Positions 21,886 through 36,000 of a stretch of DNA of 64,000 bases are shown one piece after another. The DNA is from Rotaria sordida (taxonomy: Eukaryota > Rotifera > Eurotatoria > Philodinida > Philodinidae). Numbering within the stretch: the first letter of the stretch is position 1; each line of letters opens with the position of its first letter. The stretch is taken from positions 92,712 to 156,711 of the forward strand of contig CAJNOL010000314.1 of the NCBI GenBank assembly GCA_905250125.1. The letters run 5' to 3'. Below the pieces are notes generated by a model that was given only the letters and a program-made list of their open reading frames with translations, made no database searches and was not told where the DNA came from. Both the position numbers and the translations under genes were made by a program.

Positions 21886-23151
21886 GGGGGAGGGGTGCAA
21901 ATTTCTGCCCCTAAACACTTCAACACTCCTTTCAGATCGTGTTTCACAAAACAAGTTGAGTAGATATAATAAAAAAATGAATAGAATAATGTATCACGAT
22001 GAAATAGAAGTTACATAGTTATAAAAAACAGAAAATACTTCTCCAATAAATGTAAATTGAATAGGTAAAGTGGATAGTTTAATATATAACACAACAATAT
22101 CAATAACATTTGTTTCGCCAAATAGAGTATCAATTTAAGGGAAATCGAAAGCCATTTATTACAAAAAGATAATAAAAAGTAAATAGTAATATCTGAACTA
22201 TGATAAACTGGATTGGAAACTAATAAATGAACTCATTCGAATTTTATATTAAATAAAAAAATCATTTTGAAATATGATAAATGACATAAAGAATCCACGT
22301 CGTCCGTTACGGATTCCGCATGCAATCGTTTACGGCCGCATACATGTCATATACGCTTTGTATACGACCGTACTATATGGCCCAGTATTACAATCGTACA
22401 TCTTGATGACCGTATACGCAGAAAAGCAGAGGTCGTACACGGAGTGTATACGATCGTAAACGATCATATATTAACAGTGTACGGTCGAATATGGACGTTG
22501 TCACCATATATTACACCCATATGAACATCTGTACCATCATACTATAAAACGATTTAAAAAAGGCAGAAAATTAAATCAAGAAATTATACTTACTGTCACT
22601 TAAGTTCATATTGCAAAATGATCTGATATAACGAAAATAATTGAATACAAAAAAATATACTCACTCTCTGGTGAATTTCTATCGTAAATTAACTAAAATA
22701 AATAAAAGAAACCACTATATAAAAAAGAATTTACTTGCTATGAATTGAACTGACTCAACATAGGGATCTAAATAAAGAAAAAAAAGTAAATAAATAATTT
22801 ATACTCACTTTTTCTTGGTTTACATCATTAGATGGCTTAAAATAAATGAAATAACTAAATAAAAAAACGATGCATACTGTTTCTTGAGCTTATATCGTAA
22901 AATGAACTAAAGTAACGAAAAAATTTAAAAAAAAATTAACATTTGCCGTTGCTTGACTTTATATAATAAAATGATCGAAAATGAATAAAAATAAATGAAA
23001 ATATTATACTTACTGCTTATGAAATTTATTCAATAAAGTAATCTAAAATAAAAACAATTTTGTTGTACCAATATCGAACGCTAGTCAATGGTAAGAAAGC
23101 TTTTCGTTGTGCTATTTTAGCAAGCTCTACTGGTAGCGAGCATGTAACTGA
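21886..23151. other. intergenic with dispersed repeat copy B
   Basis: AT-rich, with several TAAAT...ACTTACTG-type similar words between 22560 and 23040 that suggest old local duplication. The 22285-22500 part belongs to the CGTATACG-rich repeat family. No gene was seen. Confidence 0.4.
22285..22500. repeat. dispersed repeat copy B (CGTATACG-rich)
   Basis: Counterpart of 16880-17115: CCAGTATTACAATCGTA, TCTTGATG, CGTATACGCAG and CAGAG appear in matching order. It is much richer in CpG and in CGTATACG/CGATCG palindromes than its surroundings. Confidence 0.45.
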
Positions 23152-23157
23152 TTTATT
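23152..23157 (-). terminator. poly(A) signal of PSME4
   Basis: AATAAA on the minus strand about 90 nt past the PSME4 stop at 23246. Confidence 0.6.
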
Positions 23158-23245
23158 TTTGTTTAAAAAAGAGTATTCTATATGGAAGAAAATAAAATAT
23201 CACACTAGGCTACACACAAACATATATATATATATCAGCACACTT

Positions 23246-26200
23246 TCAGGCATAATAACTACGAGAAATGAATGCATCGGCCAAAAGCAGAAGTTGACGT
23301 TCGGTGAATTTTTCCTGATGTTCATGCCATGAGTCGTAGTGAGTACGACGAAACTCGGACAAACATTGTTTAATCGATTTCTAAAGAGAAATAACAACTT
23401 GTTGGCTAATATAACCACAACAAAAAAAAATACTCACTTGTATTGGATCAGGATCATAAGAGTGTTCGCAGAGAATCATCAATGCGTCTGGTAAATAAGT
23501 TGGAATATCGTATGGGCTCGAAAGGACAATCGCACAGAGGCCCAAGATACCTACAATGATAGCCAAAATTAGACATTACTGTTCGAAGTATCAATGCTGA
23601 ATATTGGAATATTCAGAAGCTTATGAAAAATAGTTTTAGTTTCGAATACATAGACTTGAAGAAGAACATTCAATCTTATGTTTATTCTTTCTTCAGTTAA
23701 TACATTCTGTCAGATATTTATTCTGTGGTAAGTAATCGACTAAAAATTCAAATATCAAAATTTCGACCTGACGTTTTATTGAATGGTAGAACTCTGATGT
23801 TCTAAGAGAATTCTGGAATTTTCAGCACAAAAAAATGATTCCCTCTAAAAATAATTTATTAGTAAGGAATGTCGATTAATGATTGAGACAAAGTATCATC
23901 TATTTGTGTTCTAACTTCCGGAAGTTTTTAAGAATGATCAGGACTAAGTCAAGGAGAAATAGATACTCAACAAAATCTTCTGAGATTATCAATATCTCAG
24001 TGAGGTGTACTCATGAGAAAACTACGAGTTGTGATGATTTATTATCTATGTATAGAAAAAGATGCATTCATATATTGAAAACTACTGTTAACTCTGATTG
24101 GTAGCGTCAATTTATGCTCAGCACTGTGTGTAACAACAAACTCAATGGATTTTATTAACGCATATACTGGCCTCCATGTCGTTGAACAATACTCTTCGTC
24201 GATTTCACTTTCTTTCCATCGATCTTCGTCAGATACTTGGTTTTGGCCATGACACGAAAATATTTCTTTGAAAATATTCAAATTAAAATTTATTTTATAT
24301 TAATCCAAAAAAAACAACCAAGAATCACCCTACCAGATCATGATCGATCATTTGAATGTAACCACACTGGTATAAGCCTGACAATGTCATCGATGCGACT
24401 GTGCGCACTTCTAATCGTTCATCAAATAGACATTTGAGCACAAGTTCATGTAATCGTTTAGTATAAGGACGAGCATTAAAAAGATTGCAAAAGATCATGC
24501 TTTGAACAGATTCGATGGCTGCTTGACGTGCATGCCACTTGGCACTTGTGCACACCTGTATGTCAAGAGAAAAAAAACACACTCGATGTGATCGATAGGG
24601 TGGATCATAAACAGCTTTACGATAGAAAATTGAATGTCTCCGTTCTGTTAAAATTAAATAGAATAATTTCGTTTTTCTTCATATGAAAATAGTGTATTCT
24701 AAAAGCTCATATCGCAGAGTAAATTCTTATAAATTCACTATGTTCTATTCAATAATATACTAACTAGACCCATCTATACAAAGAGATTTCGAGTAGAATT
24801 AATTTCATATTAAATCGAATGTATTAAAATATCAAATTACCCTTTGCATACATAATGTGTTTTCACAAACAGTTAAAGGTTATAAATTTTGGTTGAAACC
24901 AATGTCGATAGTTCAAATCAGTATTTCTTAAAGGTTTTCTTTTATATTTCTTATGAATAAAACATTTTTAAAACTCTACCATCGATGAAGATATCAGTCG
25001 TTTGATTTTGATTGAGTGAGAATATTCTCATTTTTTTTTATCATAAAACTACTGATCATCCATCGTTTCATTTGTATACGTACTTGTTCCAATTGTTCAA
25101 TCAATGTTTCCAAATACTGTCCATTTAAATAAGCCATAGCTACATGCATTCGACTGGTTGCCAAATTTTTTTTAAATATAGGATCATTGGCCGCAATACT
25201 TTCAATTTCACAGAGCTAAACGAATAGTGAAGAAATCCAATATGACAAAACTAATGTATGACAATTCAAATTCAACCAAACTATAATTATAAGAACGTTT
25301 TCTTCGAAATAATTGTATGTGAGTATGTTCCAAGCATTAGCACTTTCAAAAGTGGGAAATAATCAATTTTTTCTAGTGAACCTTACAGTAAGTTTTTTTT
25401 TTTGTATTCTAACATTTTCACGATAATTTTAATAGACGATCACACGCTAATCGTGACTACTTTAGACCTTTCTAGCTGTATATAAGATAAATACAGAACT
25501 ATATCGTGCTTCATCCATAATTAAGTCTATTTCCGAAAAATTATTGTCGATACATTACCATGTCATAGTATGCATTATTAACTTTCGTAAGTCAAATGTG
25601 AGTACATACATAGGAAAACATGCGAAGAATCGCATTTTTGATCGGTTGTCGACACCAGGTAAACAAATTTGTGTGCATTAGAATTACTAAATTGTATTAC
25701 ATGAAAATGAAAGTATTTGATGTTATATTTTTTCAGCAACTAAAATGAAATCTCTACCTGTCTCAATTAAATTCAACGCTTTAGAAGCTTCAGGATCGAT
25801 TTCGACGAACTGACCGTAGACACTGACTGAACATGTTATTCAAACAGAGAATAACCTTTCAAAGACGAAGAAAGAAAAATTGAGAAGTAAAATCATGTCC
25901 TACCCAGCGGCGTCTTTTCATAAATTTCGATAGCTTGATGCAATCTTTCACATATAACATCCATGCATTGATTGATAGAAGGATGACGTGTGGATTTCCC
26001 ATTGAATAATCTTATATTGAAACTGAATGACATCGATAATACACTGGTTTTTCAAAATAAAAAAAAGAAACGTTCGTTGTGAGTCAGTACAAAACATAGG
26101 AAATTAAAATATCTCTTACTTGGCAATATGTTCACGGACAGGTTTGAACGAATGATCAAGTAGTTCTCTAGCATATTCATGGATAGTACACCAAATTGAT

Positions 26201-29200
26201 GGAATACGCCATTGAAACATTCTCAATGTTTGAATGAGAGACCAACGAGATATTTCATTGAAAGTATTCGAACTGATTCGATTATTGATCAATGTACGCA
26301 TAAAATCAATAAGTCGATACATTCGACGAGGATCTTCATGTTCCTTGAATATAAATCAATAAATGAGTAAATGAAATAGAAAATCAATAATCTCAAAAAA
26401 TAGAGAATAACTGACCATGGTACATTTGAAACATTTATTCCAATGACGGAGCGTTTCGGGGCTGAGATTAAGACAAACTTCGGTAAGAAACGGTGTGAGC
26501 TTCTTCCAGAGTTCATCAAGCTAAAGTAAATATTCGATGTTCAATTCAAAACTTGACCATTGTTTCTAACTATAGACTTCGTTTTCAGATTCATGATCGG
26601 ATGAAGTTAATGTCGCCGAAAATGATACATTTCTACTTACCATTTCTAATGTCCAATATTTCGAACCACAAATCATGCCGGCTACAATTTCGGCTCCCAC
26701 ACGGTGACTACCCTCTTGCTTCTCGTGTGTCTTTTCATGAATGAGTACATACAATTGTTCCATGAAATTATCAACGAATACGAGTCCAAAATTACGGAAG
26801 AGACCCTAGAAACACCAAATCATTTATCTATTTCATTCAAGAGGAAATGATCAATATTGAATTAAATTTCAATATTCCTTAATTGAAATCTCACAATGAA
26901 GTCAGTCACTCGATAAAGCAGATCTGCTAAATTACCAAAATGAAAATTGTTCTGTAGTTAATGCAAATGAATCTGAAAAATGAAGGATCTCAGAAGAAAT
27001 CATCGATATCCGTCTTGTTGCTCGAATAGAGTTTCGGTTCCAGGAAACATGAATACATTTCATAACGCATTTTTAAGCAGATGTGTAGATATTGTTTTCA
27101 TCTTTTTTTGCAGATTGAAACATCATGCTCGATTTAAATGAAACTTTTCTACAGATATTACATCATGTTCATTGGAAAAAAAACTACACAAGTAATTCTG
27201 TATTACAATCAGAGATCGACTTCAGGTTTTCATCATTAGATAGAGTGGATTTGAAGAGTGTCTACTTTCATAGGATTCACGAGATTCAAGGAAGTTTTCT
27301 TATACTTGCTGTGGAACAGACATCTTTTTCATTGTTCATTTTTTTATTACTTGTTATAGGGATCTAAGCTCAAATGACCAGAAAATACCAGATGCGCAAT
27401 AAAATCTTAAAATAAACGTTAAACAATGCCTCTTTCTTAATGGTGAACAATGACGACACTTTGATGGAAAAAACACGTTTCTTTCACCAGATTTGAAACT
27501 CTCTGCGTTTTTCGCATTTGAATAAACGCCTTCAATTATCCTTTGAAATATTATATCATTGTAACTTCAATATATTACCTTGAACATAGTAACTCGGACA
27601 TAATCGAACTTGATCTCGTCGGTATGCTCGTCTGAAATCATTAATTTTGTTGATTGTATAAGAAAATTCTTGTCCATAAAACGATTATAAATGATGGCCA
27701 CTTGTTCTGGCATATCATTTTGTGTGTAACGTGCTCGTTTATTCATCGAATATTTAATCATTTTTGGCCATGTATAATAACCATGAAACGTTTTATCCAA
27801 AAAGCACGTTTGTTCCCATTCGACTTGAGTTTCGGGTGGTTTATAACAATCAATAGTTACCCATAAATTATCGTCACGATCGCCCGGATGACATTCATCA
27901 TGCATAGTGACTGATGATGACTCCTTCTTGGTTTCATGAAGAACCTCGTCGAGAGACTTTTCAACATATATTCGAGGTGATTTTTGTAAACGACAAATGG
28001 CCGCTATGCTCTGTATAGCATACTAAATAGAATTAATCGAAAGATCATTCATTTTTCTGTATGCTTTTATCAACGAACTTTTCTCAATTCAATATGGTCA
28101 TGAACAAGAAGATCAATACATGTGTGAATGCATGACGATGGCACTGGTACATATCTTTGAAGAAGAAGACAAAGGAATGACATTGCCATCTCTTGTTGTC
28201 TCCATGACCTGTATGTTCATCATAAAAAAGAATGAAGATAATTTTCAGATATGAAAACTGAAGACTTACAAAATATTGCCTTTCAATAGAGAACTCAAGG
28301 TTTCCATAAGCTTATTGTACGATTGAATATTGGCTTGATTACGTATTTCATGTATGTCCATTTCGTTCGACTCTAACGGACGCCATAGAACGACTGCCGA
28401 ACGTATTGATTTCTCGTTGGTATTTTGAATAATCTCTTTTGTAACGAAGATTTTGTCGATTTTTTTCTTGATATCACTGATCAAATTTTGTGTACTAATT
28501 TTGTTCGCATGAGGCATACGCACAAGTGTTGACCATAACTTTTCTATTGTTGTCCACGAATCTTCCGTGGGCAAGAAGCAAGCATTATTGCCGAGAAGAA
28601 TATACAGACAACCCTAGGTAAATATGGATTAGAAAAAAACCAAACATTTCTAGGAGAAAGACAGCGATAACCAACTTTGATTTGATCATGATCGACTTCG
28701 CTCGATGCATTGAGCAGTTCTGTAATACGATCGACAATAACTTGTGATGAAAAACGATAACGACTGAGAACAGAAAACAATTCAGTTTGTGCTTGACGAC
28801 GTATCTAAGATTTCAGAAACAGATACGAATATCCTTACAGAACAAACGTTCTAATCTACTTCACTATATCGATTTATCGATAGTTCAAACAACTTCAGTG
28901 CGACTTGTTTGTCGATTTCAGTGAACGTTCCATATTCAACCATTTCGAATTGCTACAAAAAACAAATGAATCAGTCTTATCTTTCTTCACTTTTATCCTA
29001 TTCGATTACCTCGATCTGTAATGCTATTCTTTTCATTACTAAAAATCGAGGATTTTGTCGTTCACCACAGAGTCTATTTTTTATGAACAGTTTGTTAGAT
29101 TGAAATTCTTTGCGTAATTCATTAACATGATGTTTAGATCCGCCATAGCAGATAGATGTGGCTGAATAGATCTACAATTTAAAATGTGCATTGACTAATG

Positions 29201-32200
29201 AAGTAGTATCAGGCATGATCCTAATGCCTACCTTATGTGCAATTTTGATGGATGCAACATCGTCTGAATGGTTTGCTACAAGTATGTCTACGAAATCAAT
29301 AGAATAGGTTTGAAATGATTCATCAATAAAATACTGACCAAGTAATTTTCCAATATCGATGAGAAGACGCAATCGTAAATTTTCTCGAAATTCTGAAAAT
29401 GAAAATCATTCTGAAAAATATCAGTTCTTTCGAAATGATTTTTCTTACTTGGCTCTTTAGAATACATCGAATATTGAGCTTGAGATTGTGAACTGTAGGA
29501 AACAACTGTTGGCACTCTGTCACAATACAACAATAATACAATATTGTTTTTTTTTTCGAACGTTTTTTTTAATGCTGTAGATTTACTCACAGATTTTGTA
29601 CGTTTGGACTACCAATACGTGGTACTATGCGGAAACATCCCATAGCAATGTGATGAACGATTGTGAGCGATCTTAATCGTTCATTATTCGATAGTTTCGA
29701 GTTTGTCTCCTTTAATAAATCCAGTTCGATATAGATGAACGTCTCAACAAATTCACGAACAAAATCAAGTTCATCGTCACCAGGAATATGAAATTGAACT
29801 TGAAATTTATCGACATCAACAGGTTGACCCCATACCTATACAATCATACAAGTAATCAATCCGACATATGAGCAAGAAATAAGACAAACTTACTCGGATA
29901 GGCAAAAAATCGACATATGGTCCATCGATATTTTCACCCGTCCATCGAGTATTGATCATATATATATGAGTGAGTGATTTAAGTAAATGCTTAGCTGCAC
30001 TAGCAACAGCTTTATATGAACCTTTATGAATAATTTGAATACATCGATGAAACACTAAGATAATCATTTGTCTGTAAATTATGAGAGTATCACCGCGGGC
30101 ACGGACAAGTTCCGAGAAAAGAAATAAATACCAAGTAAGTTCTTTGTCACCTTTATGATCGGTTAGTAAACCATGTCCTTCTGCATCATTCATGATCTTG
30201 TTGATAGAATCACATGTTTTTGGTAAGAGATACTTGAGTGTTTCGACTGGATCGCCTAAGACAATAGCTTGAACAAGACTCGCGACAATTTTTCTCACTT
30301 TAGCAGACCAATATGAATGAGTAACAAAATCTGTTATCTTCTCTCGAATGATCTAAATATCGAACACACACACACACGCAAAATTAATAATGTATAAATT
30401 CCTGTTTGATTAGTTCGAAATCATGACTGACGAGGAAAGATTTCCACTGATGAAAAGTTTTTGAGCCCATATTTTGATCAATTGATAGGATTCCAATATT
30501 TGAATAAAATCATATTGTATGATCAATGGTAAATCGCCTATACTTTGAAAATTCTGAGATTTTGTACTTTACCCGACCTTACCGAGCCCTTTGTTTGGAT
30601 AATTTTTCAGATCGAAATTCCAGAATATGGTTTTATTCAAATATAGAAGTGCTTCTATGAGAAAGGTGAGGATCTTCATTTCACCGATAATTTTTTACTT
30701 TGTGGACATATAGTGATATGTGTATATACATACTTGAAAGATTTTACTACTGCATTGCTGAACAATATTGGCCATGATCGATGTAAGTTTCGATTCGAGA
30801 GTGGTATCTTCCATATTCGCTTCGTCGATTATTACAGCCGCATCAGACATGTCGGTCGATAGAATTCTAATCATTCGAAAAATGCGATCAAGAAATTCAT
30901 TGATAAAATCACCAAATTTTGCTGTTGATAAACAAACTTCTTTTTCAATCTATTAAAATAATAGTAAAAATTCCAACTTTTTCTTGAAATCAAAAACAAA
31001 CTCTCACATCGGTTAGATCTTTTCGAATATGTATTGCTGATGAACAATCAACACATGTAATAAGCATGAAAATTGTATTGAGAAATTCTAATGTAACTGA
31101 TGTCTTTTTGAAATCATTTAAATCAATACCTGGTAATACGGACATAATTAATGGTAACACATAGGTTTGCCCTTGAGAATAACAAGCTGTTTGTCGTACT
31201 AATTGACGAGTAATACGTGTTAGACAAGTCATGATTGATGTGAATCGATGTGGTTCATTCGTATTATCAATTGATGCGAAAAGTCTACAAATGAATCAAA
31301 GATTAAGTTATTGAGAAAGAAAATGAGTAACATATGTATCAGACTTTTCAATAATCGGTGGTACGATCAGTTCAGGTCGAAGCATAGATAGATATTGACA
31401 GGCTTCCGTCGCGTTCTTGGCATGATCTTTATTAAAAATGGAAATGAACGCATATTCTTGGACACAATTGACAAAATCAGTAATATCCTGTTCGGTAAGT
31501 CGATATGATTCGTGCGGTGCGAACTGCCAAACAGGACAAGATTTTCGTTCGCTATAAAAATTTTACACAATTCATACACATATCATAAATACGTATAGTG
31601 ATTGTACTCACAAATGAATTCGTTCGACAAAACAATAAGAAAGATTTAAGACAAAATTAACAAGATCTTCTTGAAAATCTCCCGTATTCGATGGATGATA
31701 GAAACTTTTGATGGCAGTGAATAGATCTCGCAAATATTGAAGGCACGAACTTCGATTGCCAATCATAGCAATAATCCATCTGCTAATAGAATACATCAAA
31801 TAACTGTATTTATGCGGTGATATTTGTAATTTGCCGATCGGAAGTGAAAAACCTCGGAGTATGCGTGTGAAGATCTAACAGAAAAAAAAATGTTAAGAAA
31901 ATTTTTAAAAAATCAGAATCAATAAATTTGACACCTGTGACATCCAAGGTTCCCAATTTATATATCCAATATTGTACCAAGCGACACTTGAAAAAAGTAT
32001 TGTCAGACGCTATATAAAACGATATGAGTTGATAAATATAAAAAATAAACAAACTCACCAATTCCCACACTGTATCATTATATATACTATCCCAAATACC
32101 AAAAACTTCCGGCAGCCATAATCTGAAGTTAGAATGTGATGCGATGCAACGTAATGTAACGTAGAGTTAGAGAACAAAACAAACAAACTTGAATCCTTGA

Positions 32201-33029
32201 TTGTGCAAATTCGGTGGCAAATATACAGGTAAGAAGAGTTCGAGCATTCGAATAGTATTGGCAAAGGTCCAATCAGTTGGACACAAACGTGGACGAAATT
32301 CGTCGAGAATCTCTTGTGTTGCCGTTGCCGAAAAATACGGAGAACAGTTAAACATACAGAAAAATAAGGAATCCTTGATGTCTCTGAAGAAGAAAAAAGA
32401 AGAAAATCGACATAAATAACAAATTCTAATCACTCTCGATTGTGACAATTCGGCTACGAACTTAGGCAATGTAATCAATGAATGATTTTGATCATGATTG
32501 TCAAAAATGAGTTTAGCCCAATGATAAAGTATATGCCAATCGATTGTTAATTCATCTCGAGTGATCAGACGAGTTTTTCTATAGAACAAAAAAAATATCA
32601 TACAATTCGAAAATGCGACCCTATGTGTTTTGTTTTAATTATACAAGATAAGAAATAAATAGTTACTAACCGTAAGAGATCGTATAATCTGTCCAGACAT
32701 ATTTGCACATTGCAATAATTCAAATCAGTAATAGAAAGAATAGACAGATAGAAATCGATAAGCTTGAGATGTTCGACTTTAGTAAAATAGAATCCATAGA
32801 ATGAAAGAAATTGATGTAATTCATATGACCAAATTGCAAAACCCGGTCGTAATTCGCCTATTTGAATGGTACGCGATAAATTCTCTCGAATTTCTTCGAA
32901 CCATGCCGAACCTCGTCGACTTATCGAATCGGCAAATGGTAAGTATTGATTATAAAAGGTGGGTTTCTGTAGTTTGATATCGTGAATTTCTTGCATGTCA
33001 TTTATGCTTTCGGTCATATTACTATTCAT
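23246..33029 (-). CDS. PSME4: proteasome activator complex subunit 4 (PA200/Blm10)
   Basis: PA200 is a huge HEAT-repeat solenoid that caps the 20S proteasome and promotes ubiquitin-independent turnover, notably of acetylated histones. I traced 31 exons: 32671-33029, 32462-32578, 32189-32383, 32059-32121, 31935-32009, 31612-31874, 31345-31551, 31008-31284, 30734-30949, 29894-30352, 29591-29835, 29449-29516, 29232-29392, 29010-29171, 28860-28952, 28676-28804, 28270-28613, 28079-28208, 27579-28022, 26895-26951, 26641-26805, 26416-26520, 26120-26343, 25904-26043, 25758-25826, 25610-25686, 25084-25215, 24334-24555, 24172-24265, 23438-23550, 23246-23380. Signatures along the chain include CPTDWTFANTIRMLELFLP, FYHPSNTGD, LPGIDLNDF, DLSTKIDGKK-type linker, GLCAIVLSSPYDIPTYLP and the C-terminal SYYA, the HbYX-like tail that docks into the 20S ring. 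Length is about 1,846 aa against 1,843 in human. Exon 4 is one base short, exon 20 has no human counterpart and intron 29 appears to be GC-AG. Confidence 0.95.
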
Positions 33030-36000
33030 GTATGTAATTGATGGAAAAATTTTGACTTTTGTAATGAATTTCTACAATAAAATCTAATTCGAATAAATAC
33101 AACGATAAAGGATAGGATAGATCTCAAATTGATATCAGAAAAGGAATACAATAATGAGTAACTAACAGTGTAAAATACACGAGAGATAACGTAAGACAAG
33201 AGAAAAAACAGTTACTTTACTCAGTATTGAAGTATTTATAGTACATAATAAATCTCTTATGTAAAAATAAAAATAAAGAGAACTAAAGGAAATGACAAAA
33301 GATAATTGAACAAATGGATAACTTTTATATATACACTCTTCTTTATCCATCTCTTGTCTTGTGCGGCACAAAAAATAATGAGAGCAACATGCTGTTACGA
33401 GAACAAGAGTGAATCTGAAATATACAGCAATAAGAACAGAAGGATTATACAAAAATTGAGAGCTAAGGAGCAGAGATATCATTATACTAGAACAATCGTA
33501 ACCAAGAAAGACACGTCTTCGACAATGTTTTACAACTCACATTCGGAGCAATTGACAGAGAAAGATGTTTGCACGTGTTAGTCGGACAGAAACTTCTGAA
33601 AGTTTTATTGTTGATTAGATCGGAATTCTGGAACACTAAGAAAGTGAAGTATGTTGATGATTGATATCAGAGGAATAAGTTTTCAAAAATGTTCAACTCG
33701 AACTAACATAAAAGTTCTGAATTGCTAAAGCGTTTCGACCAATCTCATTTCCATCTCAAAAAAAAATGCTAAGTAGAAAAGGCTTCCAGTGTAATCTCTG
33801 TGTGATTAAAATATGAAGATCGACGAAGATCCTTTAGTTGTACTGATTTACATCTAAGAACCTTAGACCCATTCATTTTTGGACTATCGTATTTTGAAAA
33901 TAATGAAAACAATTGATGCTCAACAAAGCATATTATTTCGTCAAGACTTTGACGTTACATCTTTTGATTTACTTGGTGTTGTTTGACATGCTCTTGCAAA
34001 CAAAAGTTTTTCATAGTATCTTCTAATATGTCGCTCCAGTCTTAAAATTCCTGCTAAAATCCTTCAATATTCAAACTTTTCAGTTTTTCACCTAAATTCA
34101 ATCATTTTTAAAGTGCATGATGAAGATATCGCTGAGCTTCAATCAGAAGATAAAGTTTACGGATCTTTATGGAACGGTCGAATCTCGTATTCTTAGACAA
34201 CGATAACTCGTCTGAGCAAGTTAGGCTTTTCAAAACTTATTTCAATCTTGGATAAGGTATTGCAAGTTGATTGGATCCATGAATCAGTTGACTGAAACTA
34301 ATGAAGATTTTCATCGTCATCTCCTATCATCCACTACTTCGAAAACAATTATTCAAATTTCTGGTTACTTAGAAATCAAAATTGCTGTCAAAAACAAGAA
34401 ATCTTTTTAAAACATACAAATGTGTGGTTTGTTTCTTCGTCAAACTTTCCGTCTAGTGATGATGCTGTGAAAGGATAGCACAGCCGATCATTTGGGCATG
34501 TCAAGAGAAGGAAGTCCAAAATATATCATCTATTGATTTCATTCTTTCTGAAGTTTCAGTTGCTTGTCTTACCAGTCTGACGATTTTCTTAGATTATAAA
34601 CGGTCAAATTTGAAATCACTATCATAAAACACCGAGTATTTTATTACTAAGAGAGTGGAGAGCGATTTAGGAACATTGATGAGGCTAAAATTTTAACAGT
34701 AATAAAAATTGTCTGATTTTGTTCTAGACCATCTGGCACAACTACTAGTGTTGCTTCTATATGCCGGAATAATCGGTCTCAAACTTTTTTTTTTATAGAG
34801 AATCCGCTACATGGCTATCTAAGATGACGAGAGGAAAAGATTCTATTATTCGATTTTCCTCTATCAAATGAAAAGTCTCGTCGAATCATACTCAAGTCCA
34901 AAATCAATGGTTTTACTCTGGCAACTTTGGATGATTTTGCGATGAATCCTCTGTTAATCGTCAATAGTTTGGTCTCACGTTCGAGATTTGAAAAGGTATG
35001 TTATGTTCAGAATATTTAGTGTCATATTAATACGAAACCGTAGAGAAAATTACTATAGAAATTCAAAAAAATAAAGTCACATTTACTTTTACGTCGGATG
35101 GATTGTTACTCGCTATTATGTTGTTTCTTCAAATGATTGTGCTTCGACTGCGACTGTGGAATAAATTTTTTTTCTTTCTTTCTCCTCTTAAAATAATGTT
35201 CGCAAGAGCAAGCACACATTGATATTAGATCATATTTTGAATTGTTATTTGCGAGCGTAACTAGAGTATATAGTCTCAGCAAGTTTTGCTTTCTTTGCAT
35301 TAGAGGTCATTGTGACTGGGCTAGATACAAATCGTTGTTAAAAAGACTACATCATCGTAAATGTAATGAAAATTTAAGTCATTAATTGTGTTCAAAAGAA
35401 AATCGGTAGTCAATTTGACTTCCACAGTAGAGAAACTGGAAAATACTAAGTGTGGATAACCTGATTTTATATCGTGTACCAGACTCGTATTTTAGTGGAA
35501 AGAATACAAAACCGCTCTATTGACTAGAAATTATGTTGTTGTTTTTTTCGTTCTGTTACTCGTCGCTAGTACGTATTATATTTTTTTCTCTCGGGTTTGT
35601 ATGTTGAGACAGAACTCAACGTGTTCTCCTTTGCCAGTTTATTCCTCTTTTGTAGTTGACTTGCGAGAATTCTTTTTTTTTCTTATTTATCGACTGACTT
35701 ATTCGTTCCCCACCGCTCGTAATATTTTTTGCTTTGATCCCTTTCGTTATGAGGGCATACTTTTCTTGCTGTCAACACCTGAATGTTCATTAAGAAAGAA
35801 AAGCAGAGAAAGAGACTGTCGAGCTAGAAGCTAGAAAAAAAAGAGTGAACAAAAAAATAGTTTTTAAAAGAAAACATACTGAAAAGCTGTTAGTATGAGG
35901 ATGTGAATGTAAATCTTCTCTTCACCTACATCGTCTATTATGTCAGTTCAATTTCAAACATTCAAACCACGAAAAATAAAAAAATTTATGTTTTTGTCAA

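Noticed and set aside
33306-33581. Plus-strand frame upstream of PSME4
   Set aside because: Lys/Arg/Thr-rich peptide without signature, overlapping the expected promoter region of PSME4.
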